DNA of 64,000 nt from Lentinus brumalis. Taxonomy: Eukaryota > Basidiomycota > Agaricomycetes > Polyporales > Polyporaceae. The notes below the pieces were generated by a model, which ran no database searches, had not been told where the DNA came from, and saw only the letters and a list, made by a program, of their open reading frames with translations. Positions 12,626-22,796 of the stretch are shown one piece after another (positions within the stretch are counted from its first letter, which is position 1; each line of letters starts with the position of its first letter). The translations under genes and the position numbers were made by a program. Location of the stretch: positions 1 through 64,000 of the forward strand of contig MARA01000049.1 of NCBI GenBank assembly GCA_001792895.1, written 5' to 3'.

Positions 12626-13147
12626 CGGTTTTGAGAGCTAGCCGTCGGTGAGTACGGCGCAAAGAAGAGGCTGAGACGCAGCTCACGGTGACTGTTGCAG
12701 TGGACAGGGATGGAGATCAAGTCGAGAGATGGCCCAATACCACCGATCCTTGACGGCGACCTCGGTGTACCAGGGCCTAATCTGAAATAATGCTATGTAG
12801 ATAGGCAGCATATGGCGTATTAGGTGAAGCGTATATTTGCGCTCAGGCGGGACGGGTCTATTGCAGCTGCCCGATACCGAATGAGTCGACTCGGGGACGC
12901 TACCCATGCGGTAGGGTGCATGCCCCTCATTGCATTATTCAAGCCGTGTTGTGGCCAGCGCATGAGCTAGGCACGCCCTGCCTGAACAACGGCTGCAGCC
13001 GCAACTGCCCGGATCCGGGCGACGCGTCTGCCCGGACACTGCCCGGTGCTGCCCGCAACTGCCCGATCAAACTGATCACGTGCAGATCAATCACAACGGG
13101 GGGCGTCTCGTTCGCAAACTACCCATTCTTCCATCTCAACTGCCACC
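12626..13147. other. Spacer with a TGCCCGG cluster at 13005-13070
   Basis: No gene is supported. A compact run of TGCCCGG/TGCCCGA copies lies at about 13005-13070 and one more near 12870. Confidence 0.6.
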
Positions 13148-13932
13148 ATGAAAGCGGCCTATGTTGAACTCCATCTCATATCCTGGCGGATTGTATCTGC
13201 AATGCGTGCTCTTCCTCCTGATGCCGGGCATCATGCCCTGCTGCGCTGGCAGATGGGAATCACCCGTGACCTGGTGCGACTCTCAGACTAAACATTTGTC
13301 TGCGCTCTAATGCATTGGAATAGTGGCGGGCCGTCTATGCCATGGGCATGGCCGCAGCCGGATCGGTGATGGACGGGCAGCCTGCGACCTGCAAGGAGGT
13401 CCCCTCCGTAATCAAAATGGCCTTGGCCAGTGCGCAGTTCAGCGGCACTGCTATGGCCCTCGAGATCAGGACCTTGGATCGCAATGCCATTATCGCAGCA
13501 TTCGGAGACGGCCCCGACTTTACCGGGACACCGCTTGCGGGCGACCTTTGGTGGGAAAGGCCTGAGCCCGGCTCGCCCGAGGAGGAAACGAGGCCGACAT
13601 GGTGGGATACCCCGAGTTCAACGATGGTAAGATCATCCTATATGCCGTGATGTACGTCGTTGTAACATAACCACCAGGCGCGTCCTGCTCTCGCCATACT
13701 CGAAGACGTCATCGATGTTTGCACCGCTGGTGCCGAATTAGCGACCTTGGCGGAACTGAAGCAAAGTGACGCGATGAAGGAACTGGTTGAGGAGAAGAGG
13801 CGACAGCATGCGACAAAGTCCACCCTTGCCCGGACAAAGTCGTGGCCACGCGAAGGCCTGGTCAGAAAGTGGCCGGCTCCTCCTCGGGCGGCATCCCGGG
13901 AACACGAAACTACTGAAGCGCCGTCTGGCTAA
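13148..13932 (+). CDS. 227-aa passenger protein of unknown function
   Basis: Three exons (13148-13273, 13324-13626, 13678-13932) join in phase 0 with introns of 50 and 51 nt; the ATG is in a strong caccATGa context. The middle exon has a small hydrophobic/Ala-Met-rich segment (AVYAMGMAAAGSVM), too polar for a membrane span, then a Trp/Pro/Glu region. The last exon is helical (AELATLAELKQSDAMKEL) and then basic. No family recognised. It lies between the KDZ transposase and a divergent block of further passenger genes and carries CCGGGCA-type motifs in its coding sequence. Confidence 0.65.
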
Positions 13933-14427
13933 GAGTTAGGAGCACAGCGACGATCGTGGGGGCATTCCCCGGGCATACGAGGCGCCCAAGGTGGGGACGG
14001 TCGACGTAGGATACTCGCGCGAATAAATCCATACGGCATGTACGCAGGTATTGGGCGTATCACCGCCAGGTTTTGTACCAGTTCAACTGCACCTTACATC
14101 TGAATGTATGGCCAAACCGCTGCTGCCTCAATCGGTATGCTGGTTTGGCTGCAATCCGGGCGCAAAAATCTGCCCGACGCCGAGCTGCCCGGTGACCGGT
14201 GCAGAGCGCCCCAACAGACAGTTTGAGGATCGGATAAGTATTGCCCGTATCGCGCCCGCCCTGGAGCTAATCGTCGGCGTACTTATTCAACAAAACTACT
14301 TCGCGGTTTGCAACAGAGTACCGTCACGCTACAGGAGCCGCACGACCTACCCGGACACAACTCCATGCCGCAGCTCACCAGCGATGCACTGCCTGCATCC
14401 ATGCACTGACCCGGTCCGTATAAACCA
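13933..14427. other. Spacer with scattered TGCCCG motifs
   Basis: Convergent spacer between stop codons at 13932 (+) and 14428 (-). TGCCCG occurs several times at 14175-14265. No gene is supported. Confidence 0.5.
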
Positions 14428-17400
14428 TCAAGGCTTCACATTGCCGACCGATTGCGTCGCAGCCTCCTTCATTCCAGATGTGGCCGGAATCCTACCAGTG
14501 TTGTCGTGGCCGGGAATAGGTTCGCTGCTCGGGACACCTTGAAGGCCGAGAAGCCCCTCATGAGTGACCGGGGGAGAGCGGACATTCGTCGTCATATCAT
14601 CAACAGGCTCATTGCTGGGGACGGGAGCAGCCGCACCGATGCTTGTGGGGTCGCCGGTCCCCTCGCTTACGGATGGCTCGGCGCCGCGCGACGAGGCGGG
14701 CAATTCGGCGGGCAATGCGGCGGGCAATGCGGCGGGCACAGCACGCGTTTCAATATCCGCACTGGGAGGAAAGGCGGACGAGTGATAGACGGGCGAAGAA
14801 GGCACTCCGCCCACGCTACCCGAGAACGCTGCTCCTGACTGCATTGTTGTCAGGTCCGTGTATCCAAGGAACGGAGTGAGGGGCGTAACATATGGTGGTG
14901 GCGAGCGCACCTCCAACATCGTTGTGCTGCCCTTCTCCAGCAGTATTGTGTTGAGCAAATGCTGCAGCCGCTGCACCTCTTCCTTCTGTGTCCGCAGCTC
15001 GTCCAATGCACCGTTCAGCCGCACGGCGAGCATACCTTGGCCTTCAATGGCTGTACGTGCCACCGTCCGGAGTTCAGAAATCTCGCGCTGGACATCCTGC
15101 CGGCTAGCTGCAAAAGAGTCCTCAAGGGTCCTAATCGATTTCGAGATGGAGTCGTTCTGCATGTGGAGGGTTTGGAAGTTTGAGTTGACGCGCCGGTATA
15201 TCTCGTCTGACCCTTGTGCATGCCGGACGACCTGGAGACTGTGCGAGCCCGTGACGGGCAGATCCATGTTGATGTCAGGAGCGGAGCTGGCACGGGGTGT
15301 AGACACTCCGCCACTGCTTGCTGCCTGCGAAGCCGCATCTGCGACACTGTCAGAAATCCCTGGCTCGGTCTGGACTGTGGGATTACATGCACCGAGTCAG
15401 CAACATACTCTGTTAGATCCCGCGAGAACAACGTACGACTCCACTTACGGATAGCCTTGGCGCGGCCATACATGCGCAGCCGCTTGTGGGGACGTTGGAT
15501 GTGCCGCCGGGCACCCTCTGCCGCATTGCCCGGGTCCCGGCCCAGGACCTCCCCACCATGGCTGTCGCCAGCATCCTCCTCCTGGGAGTCGGGTCGTGGC
15601 CGCTTGGAAGGCAGGGACTGGCCTGGCTCTGAAAAGGGACTGTATGTGAGCGACAGTCAGTGTTGGACTCCAGCCATGGCCAACTCACCATTGTCGTTGT
15701 CGTTGTCGCGCACAGGACCATCCTGGTCTGCCTCGTCGTCGTCGTCGTCAGAGCCGCCAGTCATTGTCGCAGCAGTGCGCTTCTTCAAGCGCCTCAGCGG
15801 CTGCGACCTTTCACTATCACTGCTGTCGGCGCTCGCTACTGGTGCTGAAGGAGCAGCAGGCCTACGAGCTGCACGCCTGCCAGTTCCCTTGATGGTTGCC
15901 GGAGGCGAGGGGGCCCGGGGAGCCTCAGAGGCAGAGCCGTCCTCAAACTCAGAGGTAGGAGCCAGAAACCGGGCTCTTGCCGAGTTGGGGGTTCGTGGCT
16001 TCTGCATACGCCATTCTGAGTTCTTGGCCCAGCGCGAGGGCTTAAGGGTCTGGAGCTTATTGAGGAACCATGCGGGGGGTGTAAAGCCGCGGTCGTTGGC
16101 AAACCGCGGGCGGATGGACTTTGCTGGGTGAGGAGCATTGAGACGGCCTCGGAACTGAAAGTCGTACAGAATGTACAGACGCTGTTCCTTGGTCCATGTG
16201 TCTCCCGCCACGTCCCGTGGGACCAGCGAACAAGCGGCCTGGTTGTTCGTGCAATGGTTGCACATTGCGCCGTGCAGGAAGTTCACGCGGCAGGTTGCGC
16301 GGCTGTCATGGCATAAGAGGCACGGAATGACCTGGAGTCGTGGTTAGCAACATGATCAAGAATGAGCTAGGAGCTCAACGAACCATGACTACCCAGTGGT
16401 CCAACAAATCTTGCTCGTTGAAGTTGAAGTTGTCAGGGAAAGGCTCGGGGAGCACAAGGCGCGGGTATCCTGCCTTGCCGCGTCGTACATCCCCGCCCGT
16501 TTGGCCTGACTGGCCCCCCCTCCTTCAGTGTTGGCTGCCTTCCCCTTTGGTCGTATGGTAATGGTGCCAGAACCGGATGCTTGTGGGTTGGCCGGGGCAG
16601 CAGCCGAGGTCTTCTTCGGTGCCTTGCCTCTGGACGAACGGCGGCGACGTGTTACACCAACCGTGCCCGGCGATTTAGCGGCTGCTGGCGTGCTCTTGAC
16701 AGCGGGCGGTGCGACCTTGTCTGCTGCCCGAGTACGTGCCCGGGTGCGTACGCCCTTCTTAGACGGGGATCGGCAGGGGGTGCTGTCTCGGACATGTCAA
16801 CATCGGACGGTTCAGCCTCGGGCCGCTCTACATCAGCAGTGTCGCGCTCGGCCGCAGGACCCTGCGACGGATGCGCATCTGGCGATTGGGTGATGGACGC
16901 GTGGGGTGCGGTCGGATTAGTGTTGGGGTCGGCCGCAGAGGTGCCAGCGTTCAAAGCTTGAGAAGCGGCTGCTTGCTGTGGCGGAAGACGTGCGGATGTG
17001 CTACTCCATCCGGTGCTGCAGTAGTGGCATGAGAGGGCGCTGGGGTCACAGGATGGGTCGGTGACGCTACGGGACAGGCTGGCAGAATGAGCGACTCAGA
17101 CAATGCAATAAGATCATGTAACGCACCAGCAGTGTCCCACCAGCCACCTACAACCGGCTGAAACTGATAGTTCCTGTCGCGCGTGAAATTGCGAACCGTC
17201 TCCGGGCACCGTGCGGGATCCAACGACTCAATGTCGAGGGGCCGCTTTTCAAGGAACGCCGTGTTGTATTCCTGGAGAAACGCGAGGGCAAATAGAGGAA
17301 GAGCAAGCTCTTGGGAGGGCAGCTGTTTGAGAAGGGCCGCAAGCTCGCGGAGCTCTTGACGAAGACCACGATCCCAGCCAGGGCGGGCAGGGCTGGGAGC

Positions 17401-17502
17401 GGGAGGCCGGGCAGTCCAGGCAGTCTGAGCCCGGGCAGATTGAGCATAGACTTGTTCGACAATGGTGGGCGACTGAGCAGCAGGAAGATTCATGGCGGAC
17501 AT
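14428..17502 (-). CDS. Zinc-knuckle plus coiled-coil passenger protein
   Basis: Resolved exons from the 3' end: 14428-15374, 15449-15628, 15689-16331, and one ending at 16393; they join in frame. The 5' part (ATG 17502 or 17493) contains at least one exon boundary at 16950-17150 and a frame change near 16780 that I could not settle (weak intron or a slip in a C5 run). The exon at 16331 opens with a two-CxxC cluster (CLLCHDSRATC then CNHC), typical of short zinc-binding motifs in basidiomycete element proteins, followed by basic and acidic disordered stretches, a KRPRPDS linker, a coiled coil (about 14925-15180) and a Pro/Ser tail. Architecture parallels the partial gene at 1-2077. Nucleic-acid binding is an inference from the zinc cluster. 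Confidence 0.65.
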
Positions 17503-17757
17503 ACAGGAGCAGTGTTGCGTGTAGTGGTAGCAGTAGGTAAGACCCGGGCACCGTGGATGACCCGCGGGCACAACGCGACGCGTCAACAAATCACGTGATC
17601 GCAAGAAGAACGAACCAACTTGGGGCTGGCATGCCCCGGCTGCCCGGGACCGCAAACCGTGCCGCACTTGTCCTGGACTGAATCGGTAAGTCGTTTGTAT
17701 CCTATACGTGTATGATAACTCACTGGTGGGCGCAAAAGCAACCGGCTCACAGAGACC
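17503..17757. promoter_or_regulatory. Divergent promoter spacer
   Basis: About 255 bp separate the start codons of the zinc-knuckle gene (-) and the tandem-repeat gene (+). CCGGGCA/TGCCCGG copies lie at about 17543 and 17640. No TATA box is obvious. Confidence 0.35.
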
Positions 17758-20700
17758 ATGCCCGTATGTATGTGATCTGATCAGACATCAACAGCTGTTA
17801 ATGATTTGTCTCTAGAAACGGAGCAAACGGACGGGCAGAAAACGTAATTCAGGTGCATACGACAGCGGTGAGGAGGATGGCACCCTCGTTGGGTCGCCAA
17901 TGCAGATTCCGCCGGGCTTGGGGACTGATCGTAAGTTCAATCACTGCGTATCTGATCTGAGTGCAGGGATAACTGGGGAGGCAACGCCCCTGGACCTGCC
18001 GCAGAAACCAACCCAGTTAGCCCCGATGTTGGTGCATCCGAGTCACTGGTACATAACATATCTGCGCCCGCAAGGGGCTCAATGAGCCCGCGTGCAGAAT
18101 ACCTTGGCGGCGCATCAAGGCGGGCGACGGGCCCAATAGGACGGACTCTCCGCCAGTCCCCCGAGGCTACCGAAGACCTCTATGGTCCACCAACCAGCCC
18201 CATCGGCAGCCTGCCCTTACTGCCAGGCAACCTCGCGGATGGCAGCCCGGGCAGGCCAGACGAGCCGGGCAACATGCCCTCCGACCCTCTCCTCTCTCCC
18301 GCGGGGAACGTCCCGGCACGCATTCCAACCGGCGGGCACGCGGAATATTTGGGCGGCGTCCCGGGCAGTTCATTCGGACCACCTACGAGCCCGATAAGCT
18401 ACTCGCGCCCCCAGCTGTACGACGATTCCGGCGATACGTACGAGCCGCTCGGTAGCCCCATCGGCAGCCTCCTTCCACTGCCCGGCAACCGCAAGGATGG
18501 CAGCCCGGGCAGGCTAGACGAGCCGGGCAGCATGCCCTCCGACCCTCTCCTTCCTCCCGCGGGGAACGTCCCGACACATACTCCAATCGGCGGGCATGCG
18601 GAATATTTGGGCGGCGTCCCGGGCAGTGTATTCGGACCACCGACGAGCCCGATAAGCTACTCGCACCCCCAGCTGTACGACGATTCCGGCGATACGTACG
18701 AGCCGCTCGGTAGCCCCATCGGCAGCCTCCTTCCACTGCCCGGCAACCGCGCGGACGGCAATCCGGGCAGGCTAGACGAGCCGGGCAGCATGCCCTCCGA
18801 CCCTCTCCTCTCTCCCGCGGGGAACGTCCCGGCACGCATTCCAACCGGCGGGCACGCGGAATATTTGGGCGGCGTCCCGGGCAGTTTATTCGGACCACCG
18901 ACGAGCCCGATAAGCTACTCGCGCCCCCAGCTGTACGACGATTCCGGCGATACGTACGAGCCGCTCGGTAGCCCCATCGGCAGCCTCCTTCCACTGCCCG
19001 GCAACCGCGCGGACGGCAACCCGGGCAGGCTAGACGAGCCGGGCAGCATGCCCTCCGACCCTCTCCTCTCTCCCGCGGGGAACGTCCCGGCACGCATTCC
19101 AACCGGCGGGCACGCGGAATATTTGGGCGGCGTCCCGGGCAGTTTATTCGGACCACCGACGAGCCCGATAAGCTACTCGCGCCCCCAGCTGTACGACGAT
19201 TCCGGCGATACGTACGAGCCGCTCGGTAGCCCCATCGGCAGCCTCCTTCCACTGCCCGGCAACCGCGCGGACGGCAACCCGGGCAGGCTAGACGAGCCGG
19301 GCAGCATGCCCTCCGACCCTCTCCTCTCTCCCGCGGGGAACGTCCCGGCACGTACTCCAACTGGCGGGCACGCGGAATATTTGGGCGGCGTCCCGGGCAG
19401 TTTATTCGGACCACCGACGAGCCCGATAAGCTACTCGCACCCCCAGCTGTACGACGATTCCGGCGATACGTACGAGCCGCTCGGTAGCCCCATCGGCAGC
19501 CTCCTTCCACTGCCCGGCAACCGCGCGGACGGCAATCCGGGCAGGCTAGACGAGCCGGGCAGCATGCCCTCCGACCCTCTCCTCTCTCCCGCGGGGAACG
19601 TCCCGGCACGCATTCCAACCGGCGGGCACGCGGAATATTTGGGCGGCGTCCCGGGCAGTTTATTCGGACCACCGACGAGCCCGATAAGCTACTCGCGCCC
19701 CCAGCTGTACGACGATTCCGGCGATACGTACGAGCCGCTCGGTAGCCCCATCGGCAGCCTCCTTCCACTGCCCGGCAACCGCGCGGACGGCAACCCGGGC
19801 AGGCTAGACGAGCCGGGCAGCATGCCCTCCGACCCTCTCCTCTCTCCCGCGGGGAACGTCCCGGCACGTACTCCAACTGGCGGGCACGCGGAATATTTGG
19901 GCGGCGTCCCGGGCAGTTTATTCGGACCACCGACGAGCCCGATAAGCTACTCGCGCCCCCAGCTGTACGACGATTCCGGCGATACGTACGAGCCGCTCGG
20001 TAGCCCCATCGGCAGCCCCCTTCCACTGCCCGGCAACCGCGCGGACGGCAATCCGGGCAGGTCGGACGAGCCGGGCAGCACGGCCTTACACGCGCTTCAG
20101 CCTCCGGATGCGGACATGCGTCCTACAGTGGGATGGTTTGTGAACGGACGAACCTCCCTGGGGACGAAGTTCTCCCTGGTGCCTATGGATGCCTCTGCCG
20201 ACGTGTCGGCTCCCACACCGCAGGCCACCAGTACATCACCCGTCGCTCGGACTGATAATCGGACCTTTTACCCCGATATCCGCTCGCCATCCCCACAACA
20301 CTCGATTGGAGATCGGATGAGGTTAGATGCACCTGACTCCACAACCATTATGCCCGTGGCGGACCAGTCCACCGTATCATCATCCCACACTGGACATGTT
20401 GGGGGCTCACCCTGCGGTAGCGGCCCAGGCCCTGCGGGCCGCCAGTCTCCGATTGCAGGTGGCAGTACAAGCAGACCTGTCGATAGAACAACCCCTGGCA
20501 CATACAGTAAATCTCTACTCCGCATGGCTGAAGAATCCACATACCGCAGTGGCGAACGCCTCACGTACTTGCGGGGCGAAAGTCGCGCGTGGAAAGAAGT
20601 GGTTGTGGCAGTACAAAGAGCGGATCTGACGACCATGATGAAGAACGCGGGGGAGTGGAGCTGCTATAACGAGATTCTGTGTAGCATCGGAGAAGAGTGG

Positions 20701-20898
20701 TATCCGACAAGACTCAGTAGTATAATGCATCGCTGCATAGGGGAAAACCTCCGATTCCACTGCCTCGCCCGACTGCCCGGGCATCCGATCTGCCTGCCCG
20801 GGAACCCGTTCTGCCCGAAAGATGCCCTGCCCGGGATGTCGTCTGCCCGGCAAAATGGCCTGCCCGGAGATGTGCTCATAGACCGTCATCGTATGTGA
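17758..20898 (+). CDS. Tandem-repeat protein gene (86-aa repeats)
   Basis: A two-codon first exon (ATG CCC, 17758-17763), 52-nt intron and basic second exon (17816-17930, KRSKRTGRKRN) resemble a normal 5' end. The long third exon is open from about 17967 to 20898, but joining exon 2 to it through the acceptor at 17966 misses the frame by one base. The body is one degenerate and seven near-identical 86-aa units (AEYLGG, GPPTSPISYS, YDDSGDTYEPLGSPIGS, PLPGN), all Pro/Gly/Ser-rich and probably disordered. After 20100 it is unique sequence. Beyond about 20460 another frame (SIEQPLAHTVNLYSAWLKNP) looks more protein-like, so the real 3' end probably shifts or splices; the last 130 bases are a TGCCCGG cluster and perhaps not coding. 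Function unknown. Confidence 0.5.
18336..20090 (+). repeat. 258-bp coding tandem repeat, seven units
   Basis: Units begin at about 18336, 18594, 18852, 19110, 19368, 19626 and 19884, exactly 258 bp apart, with a diverged copy before them (from about 18090). Units differ at a handful of sites (for example Arg/His before PQLYDD and Ile/Thr before PTGG), which implies recent amplification or gene conversion. Each unit carries about four copies of CCGGGCA/TGCCCGG. Confidence 0.95.
20766..20870. repeat. TGCCCGG motif cluster
   Basis: Six copies of TGCCCGG or TGCCCGA, each after CTGCC or TCTGCC, spaced about 15-25 bp. It lies just before the convergent stop codons at 20898 and 20921. Confidence 0.75.
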
Positions 20899-20920
20899 GT
20901 GCATAGGGGCGCTCGGCCAA

Positions 20921-22147
20921 TTAAATCAACATCGTTACATGTATTCCCTCGGGCAAACTATCCTGCAGATCGCTCAGATATGCCTCGAGCCTCTCTTGCT
21001 GCTCCTCATATGGTGTCCGAGTGCCTGCCTCGCACAACTCTTCTTCCATCTCAAGGAGAGCCGGAGGAGGCCACTCTGGCTCATCATCGACCGTGTCCCT
21101 GAGATCGAACCGCCTGCACCACTCCCAATCGGGGGAGTTGCCGTACCAGTAGTCCTCCCAAGACCATGGCGGCGCTGCACAACACTCCTCCGGGTCGTCC
21201 TCAATGTCTGTGTTGGACCAGGATGCTAACCATTGCAATCGATCAGCATTTAATCACATAGGGAAAAATACATCAGACATACCGAAGGCTGGCAGACTCT
21301 CTTCGAGATCGCGCAAGTATGCATCGAGGCCCTCTTGCTCCTCATCAGACGGTGGCTGCCCACCTACATCACGCCGCATCTCTTCTTCCAGCTCAAGCAG
21401 CGCCGGTGGAGGCCACTCTGGTTCATCCACCACTACATCGCCCAGACCCAGCCGCCACCGCCACTCCCACTCAGGGGCAGTCCCGTACCAATAGTCCTCC
21501 CACGACCACCGCACAGGAGGACTGGGACAGTCGTCCGGGTCGTCTTCGGGGTCCGGGTCGGACCAGGATTCCCCGTACTCGGATGGCACGGAGACCTCAG
21601 TTGGCTCCATGTCCGTCAATGGATCCAAGCTCGGACTGGCACTGATGTTGAAGCTCCGGAACTGGCGCATCAGATGCAGCTCGATGTCGCGTTCTGCCCC
21701 TGATGGGAAAAATTGTCATAGGCTATTTGGCCAGCCATGCAAGAGACGCACCGAAGAGATGATCATGCACACTCTCCAACAGAGCTGTGGTAGTGCTATC
21801 TTGTAGATCTCGACCAACATCAGCACAAAGTGTGTTACGAATGCAGGGAAGCAAGAGTATACCGGTGACCACCAGGGAATAATCGGATATACGAGTCTGA
21901 AGCAGATGCAGCTGTGCAAAATGACTGAGTTAATGCCCGTTTCCGAAACGTACGGAGGAAGCTCACCTGGACAACCAGAGCACTCAGATATTGAGACGGG
22001 GTCACGGGAGATGGCATGGTGTGGAGGAAGCGATGGTTTGGAACGAGAACCATGAAGAGTATGCCTTATCAGGGCATCATCACATGAGGGGCATCGCTTG
22101 CCGGACTTGAACGCCGGCATGGCGGCGACCCTCTCCCGTATGCTCAT
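20921..22147 (-). CDS. 300-aa protein with Cys-rich N-terminus and duplicated Trp/acidic domain
   Basis: Exons 22147-21967, 21699-21283 and 21225-20921 join in frame to 300 aa (introns 267 and 57 nt). Exon 1 has two CxxC pairs (CPSC and CSGC) about 40 residues apart, a possible zinc site. Exons 2 and 3 each encode a copy of the same module: acidic DxEDDP, then WSWEDYWYG, (P)(E/D)WEW, and DEPEWPPPALLE followed by acidic helix. The copies are clearly homologous but diverged, so this is an old exon duplication. I know no family with this signature. It converges with the tandem-repeat gene and is the rightmost gene of the CCGGGCA-rich block. Confidence 0.7.
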
Positions 22148-22796
22148 TGAGGAGGGAACATCCCCTCAACCCTTTGCGAACTGTTAATTGTGCAGGTCCT
22201 TGATGACGGCTTTGCAATCTGCGCCTTATGCAGACACAACGATCACCACGATAGGGCCGGGTGGGTGGTGCCCTGAGGATGGGAGCACTTCATGGGGCCT
22301 CCAACATTGCCGTAGCGCATCCAACTGGGCGCCAGAGATGGCAGAAGGATTCTCGATGGAGGCTGCTAGCCCGCGATTTCGGCCCGAGCGGGCCCGCGAA
22401 ACCAGCCCGCAGTGCGAACTGCCCCGAACAACTGCCCGGAACAACTGCCCGGAACAACTTCCCAGAACAACTGCCCGGGATGACTGCCCGGAATGACTGC
22501 TGCCCACAATAAAGGTGCTCTATGAAGAGATGGATGACAAGGACTGGTCTTCCATTGTGCTTAAGCACTGACCCTGGGGGTGCTTGCATTATGCTAATAA
22601 GCGGGAGGAACATTGGAACCAGTAACAGAATGTGGGGCGTCAGATGCGGATACCTGCAAGGGCAGGTGTTGGACGAGATATCATCCGGCAAGATCATAGG
22701 AAATGATCTTTCAGCTGTAGATGTGGATGGAGGTGTGTACAGAGAACCCAGCCGGACTGGACCGCTGATCTGAGCCGGACTGCACCCCTGAGCTGT
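22148..22796. other. Spacer at the right edge of the CCGGGCA-rich block
   Basis: No gene is supported. A cluster of TGCCCGG with the consensus GAACAACTGCCCG (22433-22500, about five copies) is the last dense cluster of the motif. The element's right end may lie near here, but I found no convincing terminal repeat, and its partner end is outside the window. Confidence 0.5.

Noticed and set aside
18383..20026. 547-codon antisense frame across the 258-bp repeat
   Set aside because: Mirror image of the coding repeat; the sense frame continues outside the repeat and the antisense does not.
22148..22796. Right terminus of the KDZ element
   Set aside because: The CCGGGCA motif ends here, but I found no terminal inverted repeat or duplication, and the left end is outside the window, so no boundary is claimed.
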